A stretch of 64,000 bases of DNA, taken from Lepidostoma basale. Taxonomy: Eukaryota; Arthropoda; Insecta; Trichoptera; Lepidostomatidae. The stretch spans positions 496,001 to 560,000 of the forward strand of contig JAHDVF020001501.1 in assembly GCA_022606425.2 (NCBI GenBank), in the 5' to 3' direction. The notes below the pieces were generated by a model that was not told the origin of the DNA, made no database searches, and worked only from the letters and a program-made list of their open reading frames with translations. Each line of letters starts with the position of its first letter. Positions within the stretch are counted from its first letter, which is position 1. This document shows, in pieces, positions 12,115 through 22,912 of this stretch. Both the position numbers and the translations under genes were made by a program.

Positions 12115-12480
12115 CTCATGTGACCTACAACATTTTGAATGTATACAAATTCTTGTGGACAAATACTGTATTTCACCCATTGCAGATAAATTATTTTTAT
12201 TTTATAAGGATTAATTGTATCTCAATAGAGACGAAGATGTAAATTGTTTTCTGGGAACAGAATGTGGTGGCCGAGGTGCTTACAGGACTTATGACCTGTC
12301 ATTGGTTGGGTTGAGCGATCGCTTTATGTTAAACAACATTCCCCATTCCCCTTTTTTCTTATGACCACCACGTCTGACAAATTTTTGGAACTTGTACTCG
12401 TATATATGGTAGGATTCCACGCCCATCTTTACATATTTAAGTTCACTCTACACTAGCGTCATATGACATATTTTCTTAGA
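12115..12480. repeat. FB-K half element
   Basis: The upstream TATACAAATTCTTGTGGAC module, then TTGTATCTCAATAGAGACG, one arm, then the internal ACTAGCGTCATATG region. The right arm is missing. Confidence 0.6.
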
Positions 12481-13030
12481 AGCGTATGTCCACATTTACA
12501 ATTCATGCAACACCATTAATGTCAACATTCATTTCTGCATAGAAAAGAACAATGAGGCATTCGCATATCAATCTTCGGAACAAAACACGAGTTCGAGGAA
12601 CAAAGAAAATGAAATGGAAATATGCGCTGAATGCAATTGTGCATAGCGAGAAACAAGGACAATAGTCGATAATTTACAAGAGACATAAAGTTAATGACTA
12701 GCTCCGTCCTTTATAGCCGATAGCAATCTACTAAAAGGTCGCTATTCCATATTCCCGCTAGGGGAATCGACGTTCAAAGCGATATTGAAAGTCCACGGCT
12801 TGTCGTAATGACTAAGTACTTTGTAATAGAGATCTTTTAAAAGACATATTACTGAAACGCTTAAAATTGTTAAATAAACTAAATATATATATTATATTTA
12901 GTGAATGAACAAATAGTAATTATTTTTCCACACACATATATTCGAATGAAAAAAACATGTTTTGCTTTAATTACTGCTTTCAAAGGGTTGCATTTATAAG
13001 AAGTCATCTAATCCTAAAATATAAAACAAA
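12481..13030. other. no recognised feature
   Basis: Complex AT-rich sequence, including a low-copy stretch at 12520-12830. No repeat match or exon evidence. Confidence 0.35.
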
Positions 13031-13510
13031 TATTTTTTTTGTCAATGTATACTTATACTTGTATACAAATAATGGATTTCACCCACCGTGGGTTATCAAA
13101 TCATGATTTAATTGTATCTCAATAGAGACGAAGATGCAAATTGGAAAATGAATATGGTTAAAAAGATGTTCTGCTTAATGCTTAATAAACACAAATCTCC
13201 ATAGATGGCGTTAGTATGAAGATTAAATATAGAGTAATCTTAAAAAAATTAACATATGTAATCAAAATCTTCATAGATGGCACATTGAAACTGACATGTG
13301 AAATCTGGCATAGGACTTTAACATATATACAACTTCCAAAAATTTGTCATACATGGTCATAAAGAAAGGTGGAATGGGGAATATTGTAATTACATAAAGC
13401 GTGCGCTTAACCCAACCAATGACAGGTCATAAGTCCTGTAAACACCTTGATCAACTATATTCAGTTTCCAATTTGCATCTTCGTTTCTATTGAGATGCAA
13501 TTAAATATAA
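13030..13510. repeat. FB-K foldback element with internal spacer
   Basis: The left arm begins near 13106 (TTGTATCTCAATAGAGACG) and the right arm ends near 13502 with its inverse. The spacer holds two copies of a CATAGATGGC motif. A longer version of the palindrome at 3170-3580. Confidence 0.7.
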
Positions 13511-13564
13511 AACAAATGAATGAAATAAAATATTAAACAAATACCAGTTGTGACAAAAAATCAT

Positions 13565-13960
13565 TTCTAACAACTAACTAACTAACCATCGCGCCGTCTC
13601 ACTGAAGGGGTAAGCAGAAATAATGGACTGCCACACATTTATTTCCTGATATATTTCTCTCGAATCCTCAACATTCATACATCGTGTCATGCACGCGCGT
13701 CGATTTCTCTGACTCCTCACGTTGCCGACATTCAATATTTCATTTATTTAATCGTGCTACGTTTTCCTCGGTCTTACTCTATTTCTAGTTCCATTAACAT
13801 CGTTAAAAAATACTCTTTTACTATTCTTTCTTCATTCATTATTTTCCGTCTAAACCATCTTAGTGATCCTTTCATTATTTTGTTCATAACACCATCATTC
13901 GCACCGCATTCACTTATTATATTTTCATTCGACACTCTATCATACACAGATATGAAAGCG
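13565..13960 (-). mobile_element. RTE-1 fragment, head-to-head with next
   Basis: A minus-strand copy from the CTAA-repeat terminus up to the SVYDRVSNENIISECGANDG coding region. Some reading frame survives but the terminus is frameshifted. Confidence 0.85.
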
Positions 13961-13984
13961 TGTCGAATAAGCATATGTACATGA

Positions 13985-14220
13985 TAAGTATATGTTAACG
14001 ATGTCAATGGAACTAGAAATAGAGGAAGTCTGAGGAAAACGTGGTACGATCAAATAAATCAAATATTGAATTTCGGCCACGCGAGGAGTCAGAGAAATCG
14101 ACGCGCGTGCATGACACGATGTATGAATGTTGATAAAGCTAGAGAAACATGTCAAGAAAGAAAAGTGTGGCAGTCCATTTTTTCTGCCTACCCCTTCGGG
14201 AGACGGCGTGATGATTAACT
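13985..14220 (+). mobile_element. RTE-1 fragment, head-to-head with previous
   Basis: Plus strand, from KYMLTMSMELE-like (frame-shifted YVNDVNGTRNRG) to the terminus GGCGTGATG. It overlaps the same element segment as the previous copy, so both carry a genuine 3' end. Confidence 0.85.
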
Positions 14221-14239
14221 TTTTTTCAGTTGTTTTTAC

Positions 14240-14284
14240 CACCTGATGATGCCTAGATCGACATGAAAAACAGTTGTCGCCACA
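14240..14284 (+). ncRNA. HH-E-like hammerhead motif, degenerate
   Basis: CACCUGAUGAU is intact, but stem II has lost pairing (GCCUAGAUCGACAU), GAAAC has become AAAAAC, and the palindromic element reads ACAGUUGU before CGCC. Clearly related to HH-E at 35.3 kb. Confidence 0.4.
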
Positions 14285-14603
14285 TTTTAAAATTGTGTAC
14301 AGTAAAAAAATGTGATATTATGTCATTATTGTAAATTTATATTTTTTGTTAAAACATAATTTTATCTACATCAGAGTTCTTTTTTCTTGACATGTTGTGA
14401 AGGTCTTATACTTTCATCACCGAGAGAATGAAATAAATGAACGAAAAATATTTCAAGCAGAATACAGTATGATGTAACACCTACAAAGTTCAATTAAACA
14501 TAAAAACGTAGTACGAGTTGAATCATAAAATATTAATGATGTTTCATGAAATCTCTCAGAAGAAGCTCATTGTAAGTCGCAGATTTATTATTATTATTAT
14601 TTT

Positions 14604-14650
14604 TCATCAGAAGATGGCAGTGAGCTGCAGAAACCGGTAGAAGCTTGATA
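14604..14650 (+). ncRNA. HH-H hammerhead-like motif
   Basis: CAGAAGA (U4 changed to A), U, a hairpin GCAG-UGAG-CUGC, an A, GAAA, the palindrome ACCGGU, A. The sister copy is at 16222. It lacks a canonical CUGA turn, so activity is unlikely. Confidence 0.35.
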
Positions 14651-14664
14651 AACGAATAGAATTA

Positions 14665-14900
14665 TACTCATTAATTGTTTCTTGAACAATGATGTAAAAC
14701 TTCATATTAAATAATTAATTCGAATGAAAACGTCAGTTTTCTAGAAGTGTTATTATATTTTATGGGAATGACATGTTTTGCCCTTCTAAGGCATTATCAA
14801 ATGCCTTAGAAGGGCGAAACATGTCATTCCCATAAAATATAATAAAACTTCTAGAAGGACTGACGTTCGTAAGTATTATTTATAGGTTAAAATTGTATGT
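14665..14900. repeat. HH-A foldback repeat, best palindrome
   Basis: Two arms of about 95 bp meet near 14800 with almost no spacer: CCCTTCTAAGGCATTATC and its inverse. Each inner arm carries GAAACATGTCATTCCC or a one-base variant. The outer arm contains TTTTCTAGAAGTGTTATT. No coding capacity. Confidence 0.8.
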
Positions 14901-15285
14901 TAATAAATGAAACGATTATTGAAGTTTTGCCGAATGCGTTTGTGGGTAGTTTATTGCGCTCTTTTTCTAAGATTTTGAAATGAAATTAATGAGATTAATA
15001 AGCCACTAAGAAAGGTGTTAAAAAAAATTCATATTTAAGACTTCTTCTTCGTATGGATGGTCTAAATAGGACGTCACCTCTTCTATTCCTCTTTCTCTTA
15101 ACATTATGGTGGATAGTTAAGCCGACATTATGTCCTTTCTGGGACGCTAGGTGTAATTAATTCACCACACATCGTGGCACATTCCTTGCCTAGCATATTT
15201 AATTAATGTTTTATTTTGTTAGTTAACGAAGTGATATAAAGTAATTAATAAAACATTAAAAAAAATATGCTGATATTAGGAAGGA
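14901..15285. other. no recognised feature
   Basis: AT-rich. A GATGGTCTAAATAGGACG stretch near 15060 may be an old retroelement tail but I cannot place it. Confidence 0.35.
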
Positions 15286-15625
15286 ATGTAGAGCGAAAGA
15301 AGGTATTATGAACAAAATTATGAAAGGATCGCTGCGTTGGTTCGGACATATGGAGCGCATGGGTGAAGAAAGATGGTTAAAAAGTATACATTAACGATGT
15401 GAATGGAGTTAGGAGTCCAGGTAGACCGAGGAAAACATGGCATGACCAAATTAATCAAAAAGGTTGGTCATGTCAGAAACCGGAAGAATCGACGTGCGTG
15501 TATGACTCGATGTATGAATGTGGAGGAAGCTAGAGAGGTTTGTCAGGATAGAGTAGTGTGGCGGTTCATTCTCTCTGCCTACCCCTGCGGGGAAACGGCG
15601 TGATGATTTGTTTTTGTTGTTGTTG
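15286..15625 (+). mobile_element. RTE-1 fragment, TTG-tail subfamily
   Basis: Encodes RKECRAKEGIMNKIMKGSL and RWFGHMERMG, then a frameshifted NGVRSPGRPRKTWHDQI, and ends YPCGETA-stop. The tail is TTTGTTTTTGTTG repeats instead of TTAG. Like most TTG-tailed copies it differs from the TTAG group in several residues. Confidence 0.85.
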
Positions 15626-15774
15626 TTGTTAAAAATATAAATATAATAGAAAAACAGTATTTTTTTAGAAACAAACATATATTGAAGAATCCTAAGAGCG
15701 CAATGCTAATAAAATTCATGCATTAGTATTCTCGGATCTGTGAATTTTTTTTTTAAATATCTGACGTCACTTAC

Positions 15775-15936
15775 TGTTTGCGCAGTACGGCTCGAGTCCA
15801 CATTGCGCACAGCGCGTGGGCGCCTCTCGGCCGCACGGACAAGCGCCATCTTTCACGCAGCACGCGCAATCCTGGCGGGAGCTGTCCCAAGCGCACGTGC
15901 AACCCGTGGTCGACTGTGTCCAGAGATCCACCTGAC
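15775..15936 (-). CDS. exon 2 of secreted cysteine-rich protein (host gene)
   Basis: The second coding exon of the minus-strand gene that starts at 22912. The acceptor is TTCCCACGCAG and the donor is GTAAGTGA. It is 162 nt long, phase 1 at both ends, so it can be skipped or joined in frame. It adds one Ser across the junction plus 53 residues. Ten of these are cysteines, at exon residues 12, 14, 23, 25, 26, 32, 34, 42, 45 and 51, in short blocks such as [20 protein letters not shown] and [11 protein letters not shown]. The region is strikingly GC-rich against its AT-rich surroundings, as expected for a constrained exon. The density and spacing of Cys suggest a disulphide-bonded extracellular module. 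I do not recognise the family with confidence; a later CUB or similar extracellular domain is only a guess. Other frames through the exon give a 68-codon ORF without motifs, which I consider a shadow. Confidence 0.75.
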
Positions 15937-16189
15937 CTGCGTGGGAACAAATGAGTCAATATTAATATATGATTCACTCCAGGGGACCATTCACTGTAAG
16001 AATCGCATTACTCCCTGGACTAGTTAGTTATTCCAGGGACCATAATGCTGGCGATTCATGAACACCCTCTATAGATTTTCGTGTGAAGCACTTGATTTAT
16101 AGTGTGGCATTATCAAAAATAAAAAATAAAAATTGTGTATATTAATAATGAAAATAAAAATAAAAACATGTATTTCTTTTTAAATGCGT

Positions 16190-16270
16190 ATCTAATTAAA
16201 ATCGGTTTCGGTTTGGTGAACCAGAAGATGGTAACGAGCTACCGAAACCGGTCGAAGACACAAACATTAG
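16190..16270 (+). ncRNA. HH-H hammerhead-like motif
   Basis: CAGAAGA at 16222, U, a hairpin GGUA-ACGAGC-UACC, GAAA, the palindrome ACCGGU, C. Upstream, the inverse of the GAAACCGAT segment lies within 20 bp, giving a small foldback. U4 of the core is A, as in the copy at 14608. Confidence 0.4.
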
Positions 16271-16414
16271 CAGATTTTAACTTAATATATATTTTAAAAA
16301 TACATGTATGTTTTTTTATTTTCATTATTTAAAATGAACCATGAAATTTCAAAAAATATTTTTTTTTAAACTTTGGTACTTAATTTCTACACCACTTAAT
16401 ATTATTTTTCATCC

Positions 16415-16640
16415 AGAAAATCAACCAAATCAAATCAGTTTATTTTCTCAAAATATATTACAAACAACAATTATAGTTAAAGGCATATTGAGAACAGATT
16501 AAACCTAAGAAATATATAATACCAGGAACGCATGAGAGATGGTTCGACATTAGGAATTCATAATACTCTCCAAAGTCAAGAGTATTTGTCTTCTAAAAGT
16601 ACTTTCAAGAATATGGAAGACGTCGATCTCCGAAGCGGCC
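16415..16640 (-). mobile_element. NLR-7 non-LTR 3' end
   Basis: The inverse reads as ...CCTAATGTCGAACCATCTC... through GTTCTCAATATGCC to AATAAACTGATTTGATTTG, matching 52385-52592 on the plus strand. The GATTT-repeat end is typical of insect LINE 3' termini. No usable frame is left. Confidence 0.6.
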
Positions 16641-16739
16641 ATGTTCAGCAGTTCGATTACTCTCCATACCGGCATCACCAGAGCCTTTGAACCATAAAAA
16701 GAGCCTTTGAAATTTTTTTTATTGTTTGTAAAAAATTAA

Positions 16740-17070
16740 CAAATATTTTTAATGTTTCTTAAACAATGATATAGAACTCCTTTTAATAAATATTTATTAG
16801 AAGAAAAAAACGTCGGTTTTCCATAGGTTTTATTATTTTAAGGGAACTATGTTACATGTATCGCCTTGCATAATCAAGGCGAAACATGTGACATACTCGT
16901 AGTCCGAAAGGCGAAAGGCGAAACATGTAACATGTTTTGCCTTGCTTATGTTTTATCAAATCATATAATAAAGCTTAAGCAATGCGAAGCATGTCATTCC
17001 CATTGAATATAATAAATGTTCTAAAACACAGAGTTTTTTTTTCGTATTAATTATCTTACTTTGATTCGAG
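16740..17070. repeat. HH-A foldback repeat, rearranged
   Basis: Several inner-arm pieces in both orientations (GGCGAAACATGTGACATAC, GGCGAAACATGTAACATG, GCGAAGCATGTCATTCCC) within about 150 bp, between outer arms. It looks like an HH-A copy with internal duplication. Confidence 0.6.
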
Positions 17071-17810
17071 TATTTTGCATTTCATCATTTTTTTGTGTTC
17101 ATCCGTTTTTTCTGAAAATTTTTACAGTAGATAGATATCGTAAAAGAAAAAAAAAGTTATCAGAAAAGTTATAGAGTTTTAACTTATTTTTAGAAAGTTT
17201 GGTTGTTGTTAAAATTTGGGTTGCGTGAAGAATTTCGCTACCCTAAGAAGACGGGATCTTTACAAAAGTGGCAAGTTTTGATTCCGGTCGAACAAAGTTT
17301 GCGGAATAAATGGAGGAAATACCTATTCAAGATTCGGTTTTTGTAATTTCCTGTATGTAGAGAAAATACTTAATACTTGTTTTGGACACAATAATTATTT
17401 GTGATGCTGGCAACATTTCATTAAGAGTTCTGATTTACGCCATAGTTTTAAACTAGTCATCGGTATTAATATTTTTAGCTTAAAACTTTAAACAAAGGGT
17501 TATTTTGGCGAGTGGGTTGTAAAACTTATAATATAAAACCAGTCACTGAAAATATTAAGAAATTAAGCATAGATAAAGAAACTATTTGGCAAAAATACAG
17601 ATGTCGTTCTTAACATTTTACAGAATAGTATTTTTACAGTTTAAAATAGTTCCACAAATCCATGCAATCATGAAATATGATAGACTTAATTACAAAAAAA
17701 ATAATACATATTTTATGAGATATTGAGTTTTAAGTGATTAATTAAGGCGAGAAAACAAGAAAACAAGTATATGAGAACTGACAGTAAGGTCAGAATATAT
17801 TAAACCTGCG
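17071..17810. other. no recognised feature
   Basis: AT-rich intronic sequence of the host gene. A patch near 17215-17290 is more complex but matches nothing else in the window. Confidence 0.4.
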
Positions 17811-17814
17811 TAAG

Positions 17815-18205
17815 GCCTATACTGACATATACGATTGAGACCAGATTGGATACCGCAAGAACGAAGGCTCAAGTACGGGTGGCAGAGATGAGGACGCTGA
17901 GGATGATAGCAGGAAGGACTATTCGAGATAGGGTGAGGAACACGGCTATCCGCGAGATCTGCAAGGTGGAGGATGTCGTAAGATGGGGCAGACAACGCAG
18001 AAGATACTGGAATGCACACGTGCAGTGGATGGATCCCACCAGAATCCCATACGCTGTGGCGCATCAGATTCCTGCCGGCTGCCGTCCCCCCGGAAGACCG
18101 CCGAAGAGATGGAGAGATAGTTGGGAGTCAACCTCCCAAGAGAGGCCAGCCTGATTTCAGGGACAGACCAAAGGTCTATAAGGAGAAGAAGAAGAAGAAG
18201 AATTA
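17815..18205 (+). mobile_element. NLR-3 non-LTR fragment
   Basis: A long readable C-terminal segment: TKAQVRVAEMRTLRMIAG, TIRDRVRNTAIREICKVED, YWNAHVQWMDPTRIPYAVAH and GRPPKRWRDSWES, followed by stops and a GAAGAAG tail. The arrangement (E.R.LR....RDR.RN..I, W..HV.RM, GRP..RW) is that of RTE/CR1 ORF ends. One of three NLR-3 copies. Confidence 0.85.
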
Positions 18206-18209
18206 AGAT

Positions 18210-18483
18210 GACCTTCGTGGCCGAGTGGTGAGTGCATTATTGACTGCCACCCCGAAGGTTCCGGGTTCGATTCCCGGCGAGGGCAATGTGATTGTCTTTG
18301 GTCTGTGTAGAATTCACGTGACAATAAAATGGCGATAGATTAGCTATCACATGTCACGAGAATCACTATGATAGCTATAATACACTATACATTGATTTGG
18401 CTCATGCTGTCATGATGTAAAGAACGATTCAACAAAATAATTATCATTAAAATAATAATAATAATAATAATGATAATAATTAA
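18210..18483 (+). repeat. SINE-1, full-length, adjoining NLR-3
   Basis: Starts directly after the GAAGAAG tail of NLR-3. A box TGGCCGAGTGGT, B box GGTTCGATTCC, usual body, AAT-repeat tail. It has an extra TAT near the A box region and lacks about 10 nt after GGCAATGTG. Confidence 0.88.
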
Positions 18484-18824
18484 ACGGTTCTTAGTTTGTC
18501 CAGAGAAAATTCACTTTAGTTCAGATTTTTTTAAACAATATGAATGCTGTCTGCTCTGGTCACTAAGATAAGATATTTCATTAAATTTCTAGAATATTCT
18601 TATTTGAAATTGATTTCATCACATTTTACATGACATTTTCGTCGACAGCTGTTTTGAATTTTTTTTTTTTTTTAGATTTTTAAAATTCATTTTAACGCGC
18701 AGAGTGACAAGAGCTACGACTACCACTGGCAATGTGAAAATAAAAAAAGATCACACTGTTATGTGTAGAAATCACTGTCACTGTCATGAGAATCAAAAGC
18801 ACAGTGTTGTATACAGTAATAACT
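18484..18824. other. no recognised feature
   Basis: AT-rich intronic sequence with no recognised repeat. Confidence 0.4.
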
Positions 18825-19535
18825 AACTAAACTAACTTACCATCACGCCGTCTCCCCGGAGGGGTAGGCAGAAAGAATGGAACGCCACACTGTTCTGTCC
18901 TGACATACGTCTCTCGCTTCCTCTACATTCATACATCTTGTCATGCACGCACGTCGATTTTTCCGACTCCTCACGTGACCGACATTCAATATTTGATTGA
19001 TTTGATCGTGCCACGTTTTCCTCGGCCTTCCTCTATTTCTAGCTCCGTTCACGCCGTTTACATATACCTTCTTTACCATTCTGTCTTCACTCATTCTTTC
19101 CATGTGTCCAAACCATCATAATGACCCTTTCCTTATTTTGTTCATAACACTTTCATTCGCACCACATTCACTTCTTATACTTGCATTTGTCACTCTATCA
19201 TAAACAGATTTGCCACACATTCGTCTTAGAGATCTCATTTCTACTGCATTTATTCTACTTTCATCCTTCTTTTGCCAGTTGCATGCTTCACTTCCATACA
19301 TAAGGGTCGGCACAAGAACACCATTGTGCACTGCCATCTTAGCTTTTTTGGATAGGCTTTTGTTTGCGATGACAACTTTAAGTGCACCATTTATTCTGTT
19401 GCCTGCCCCAACCCTTCTTTCAATATCCTTCTCCACCCTCCCATCCTTTGTAAACATACTTCCTAAATAAACAAATTCATCCACTTGTTCCAGATTCAAA
19501 TAACATGTTGTATACAAAAATGGTTCAAATAACAT
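18825..19535 (-). mobile_element. RTE-1 fragment, long copy with CTAA (TTAG) tail
   Basis: From the upstream end: LEQVDEFVYLGSMFTKDGRV, then the RRVGAGNRINGALKVVIANK and LMYGSEACNWQKKDESRINA regions in one open frame of 139 codons. A one-step frame change follows, then MERMSEDRMVKKVYVNGVNG to YPSGETA-stop in 86 codons. These are the post-palm and C-terminal parts of the reverse transcriptase; the endonuclease and catalytic palm (YADD-type box) are not present. Only one frameshift separates it from an intact reading frame, so it is a young copy. Confidence 0.92.
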
Positions 19536-19829
19536 GTTGTTTACAAAAATATTGAAAGCATCGGCAAACTACTATGTTAAAATGTCCAAGTGACATCCCA
19601 AGAACCAGCAAAGACATTAGATTTACCTGTAAAACAATTCATAGCATTTTACTTTTTTTTAAAAATCCTAATAATCTAGATCAAAAGTTATTTTATTTAA
19701 TTAATAGTTTACAACACCTCCTCATCATACACGACCAAACTAAGTTAATAATTTCTTCTGAAAAATATCTGATATGCTTGATTGATTATGAATATCATTA
19801 TTTTCAATTGGAGTAAATCTGAATATTGA

Positions 19830-20325
19830 AGCAAAAATGGCAGTGCACTATGGAGTTCTAGTCCCGACCCTTATGTATGGAAGTGAGCTTGGAGTTGGCA
19901 GAAGAAGGATGAATGTAGGATAAATGCCATAGAAACGGGGTCACTATGAAGAATGTGCGGAAAAACAATGTATGATAGAGTATCTAATAATGATGTAAGA
20001 AAGGAATGTAAGGCGGATGAATGCGTGATAAATAAAATTAAGAAAGCGTCACTAAGATAGTTTGGACATATGGAACGCATGGATGAGGGAAGAATGGTTA
20101 AAAAGATATATATACAAGTAGTGAGAATGGGAAAAGAAGTCGAAGAAGGCCAAGGAAAACATGGCAATACCAAAAATATCAATTACTGAAAGGCGGCCAT
20201 GTTCGAAGCGTGCATGACACGATGTGTGAATGTAGAAGATGCGCGAGAATTATGCCAGGATAGAACAATGTGGGGATCCATCCTCTCTGCCTACCCCTCC
20301 GGGGAAACGGCGTGATGGTTAGTTA
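19830..20325 (+). mobile_element. RTE-1 fragment, diverged, TTAG tail
   Basis: Starts at AKMAVHYGVLVPTLMYGSEL-like sequence and ends YPSGETA-stop with TTAGTTAG. It has several stops and a deletion in the HVRSRKNRRACM region. It lies head to head with the copy at 18825-19535. Confidence 0.85.
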
Positions 20326-20329
20326 GTTG

Positions 20330-21540
20330 GTTCAATTGGAGCTGGCTTCTCGATATGATCGATCTCGATCTGACCGCGTTCATTTGCTTCTTCCTTCACA
20401 TTTATTATTTCTTCATTACATTATGAATATGATTATTTTCTGGGTAAACATACAAATTAACAATTATTGGGTCCCTCTATATATTTTCTACTATAGGTAA
20501 AATACTATTATACTATAGGTAGGATAAAATAATTGCATATGTACCTTTATAACTTGTAGAATGCTACGATCTTCTATTATAAATATTTTATCTTCAGTTT
20601 CAGAACTTAGATAAAGTATATACCATTCCTTTCAATTCCACTGGATTTGTAGATTCAGGATTCAAACACAAATTTTCCAATAATAGTGTATCTCAAATTT
20701 AATTTTTTTAGATACATTCGTTTAACATCAAATGCATTTCCTATTGAGTGAGAAACTGACAGATTTATAAAAATAAAATCTTCCTTGCGAGGAATGTAAT
20801 GGACACAAAACTTATTTTAATATAATGATTACATTTATGAATTTAAAATATTTCTGATAAATTATTGCTTACCTTCTATTAACAATATTGTTTCCGTAAT
20901 TTAAATGTCTTACATTTTATGAAATATGTACAGCTGTAGGATTTCTAAGCATTGCAACAGACATTGCAACATATATTATTAACACCACCATAGAGAATAA
21001 CAATATGACGGTCGTTTAAAAATATAGAATACCAAAGATAAGTCTGCAAACGTATTTCATACCAAAAACAAAAATGTCAGATGTATTGTACTTTCGCCAA
21101 GTTCATGTTCGACATTTTATAACATTTTTCCAATGAGTTTTGTGCAAAATTTATAAGTTTTAGAAACGTAAGTTTTTTCCATAGTATGTAGTTAGTATTT
21201 AATGACATATTGGCATTTAAATTGACACAAACTAATGTGTGTCATTTTGCTCAATAGGTGCGCGGAATTATAATATAATTTAAGGTACCTATTATGAAAT
21301 TCGAGTTTTGCTGGTGCCTTGGTGAAATTTTGTTTTGAGATTTCAGGAATTTTGCTTTCTAATTCGTTATTCATTAGTATTATAAGAGGTAAAAGCTCTT
21401 CATAAGAATTTTCCAGCGTTGCTCAGGAAACAGTTAACTGAATTGAGTGGATAAAGTTGATGAAAACGAGATTAAAAGGTAAGTTAAAACATACATTATT
21501 TACAATATTTTGGCTGTGTTTCTAAATAACCATCTATTAC
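20330..21540. other. no recognised feature
   Basis: About 1.2 kb of AT-rich intronic sequence. No repeat family, RNA gene or exon candidate recognised. Confidence 0.4.
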
Positions 21541-21544
21541 ATTG

Positions 21545-21770
21545 CTCTATCCTGACATAGATCTCGCGCCTATTCTACATTCATACACCGTGACACATAC
21601 GCTTGCCGATTTTTCCGACTTTGAACATGGCCGCTTTTAGAAATTGATTAATTTGGTCATGCCGTATATTCCTTCTTGGCTTTCCCTGACATATTTTTCC
21701 ATTCACAATTATTAACCATTTTTCCCTCATCTTTTCGTTACATTTATCCAAACCACCTTAATTATTTACG
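21545..21770 (-). mobile_element. RTE-1 fragment, tail lost
   Basis: The minus strand matches the WHDQINQ...VRSRKNR...EAREVCQDR coding region with many changes. Neither the terminus nor the tail is present. Confidence 0.65.
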
Positions 21771-22044
21771 CCTGATCAGCAAATTCCCAAGCAAATTCCG
21801 GAGATCGGGCTTTCACAGTGGCAGGTCCGTCCGCCTGAAATATGCTTTCTGCACGCCTTAGATGCATTGACAATCCGCCAAATTTTGTATATCACCTAAA
21901 AACCCACTTTCAAAATATCGCATAATAATATTATATAAACAACAGTTATCTGATAGCTGGTGGCTTGAGGTGAGCTATTCACAAAAACGGCGCTACACAA
22001 ATAAGCCTTATTATTAATATTAATACAATCTTCAAAATTGTCTT

Positions 22045-22250
22045 AATTAATAAAAAAATAGTGTGAATAGATTATTCCACATAATATACTTAGAAAATTT
22101 AAAATAACTTTGTTTAATCCACAAAATATTAAAAAACACGACATGTTTCGGAGGATACCGAGGATCTTCAGGTGTAAAAATATAATAAATACTAAACTAA
22201 AAAATACTATAATAATATGAAAAAGCATTTAAAATTCGATACAATAATTT
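22045..22250 (-). ncRNA. HH-C repeat with hammerhead-like motif
   Basis: The motif at 22136-22175 reads ACAC, CUGAAGA, U, a partly mutated stem II, GAAA, the palindrome ACAUGU, C, GUGU. ACAC and GUGU form a 4-bp stem I. CUGAAGA fits CUGANGA exactly. Sister copies near 44741 and 46950-47380 show the full GGAGG/CCUCC stem II. Confidence 0.5.
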
Positions 22251-22459
22251 AAATTTAAAAATTAACCTGGCCTATTTGTTATAATTACTAATAATTATTT
22301 TTTATTAGTAAGAACTAATAAATAATATTAAACAATAATATTACATGATGAAAATATAAAAAATATAAAAACATGTAATTTAGAAAATACATAATTTATA
22401 AAGAAACTAATAAATGATTAATTTGCGTTTGATTAGGGATGAGAGCTTGGGAGATTTAA

Positions 22460-22715
22460 TGTAGACAAACTATTTATTGTTTCTTGAACAATGATGTAAA
22501 ACTTCATATTAAAATATTAATATGTATGAAAAAACGATATTTTTCAAGGAGTTTTATTAAAATATTTATGTATGACATATTTCGCCCTTTTAAGGCATTA
22601 TCAAATGTCGCATTTGACAATGCCTTAGAAGGGCGAAATTTATCACACATAAATATTATAATAAAACTCCTTGAAAACATTAATTTTTTTCATACATATT
22701 AATAAGTAGACAAAG
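22460..22715. repeat. HH-A foldback repeat
   Basis: Arms contain TGTTTCTTGAACAATGATG and TTTTCAAGGAGTTTTATTA (the right inverse near 22655-22690). The inner arms read CGCCCTTTTAAGGCATTATC and its inverse. It lies about 100 bp downstream of the signal-peptide exon in the host intron. Confidence 0.72.
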
Positions 22716-22815
22716 TGTTCAAAGAGAAAGGAGTAAAATGAGGGATCTGATCTGATTATTAATTACGTTTTCAAAATTAATTTTAATTTCACATATTTTT
22801 AAAAATTATACTTAC

Positions 22816-22912
22816 TGCTTCCATCCACATAGATCGGCGTCCAGGCGACCTGAGCCGTGGCCGGTCCCAGCCACCAGGAGAGCAGCAGCAGTGACAGGCT
22901 GCTCCACATCAT
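22816..22912 (-). CDS. exon 1, signal peptide and N-terminus of secreted cysteine-rich protein (host gene)
   Basis: Coding begins ATGATGTGG; either Met can start, and I chose the first (A at position -3). It encodes 32 residues: MMWSSLSLLLLSWWLGPATA, then QVAWTPIYVDGS, ending phase 1 at donor A|GTAAGTATA. The first 20 residues are a textbook signal peptide: a leucine-rich core and small residues ATA before a likely cleavage at A20/Q21. The protein should enter the secretory pathway. Joining to the next exon at 15936 keeps frame through a split Ser codon. The exon is much richer in G+C than its surroundings. An out-of-frame upstream ATG at 22922 overlaps this start and could lower or regulate initiation. 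Family unknown; further exons must lie beyond the left side of the window. Confidence 0.75.

Larger units (their letters stand above)
15937..22815 (-). other. intron 1 of the host gene
   Basis: Runs from GTAAGTATA after the signal-peptide exon to TTCCCACGCAG before the cysteine-rich exon. It holds HH-H, HH-A and HH-C repeats, NLR-3, NLR-7, a SINE-1 and three RTE-1 pieces, on both strands. A region near 15960-16060 has small repeats (CCAGGGACCA twice) but no gene. Confidence 0.65.

Noticed and set aside
13565..14220. Twin-priming (5' inversion) of one RTE-1 insertion
   Set aside because: Both halves carry their own 3' terminus and cover the same part of the element, so they are two copies, not one inverted insertion.
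15771..15977. 68-codon minus-strand ORF starting [10 protein letters not shown] over the cysteine-rich exon
   Set aside because: It is in another frame, ignores the splice sites and has no motifs. The cysteine-rich frame matches the phase of the signal-peptide exon.
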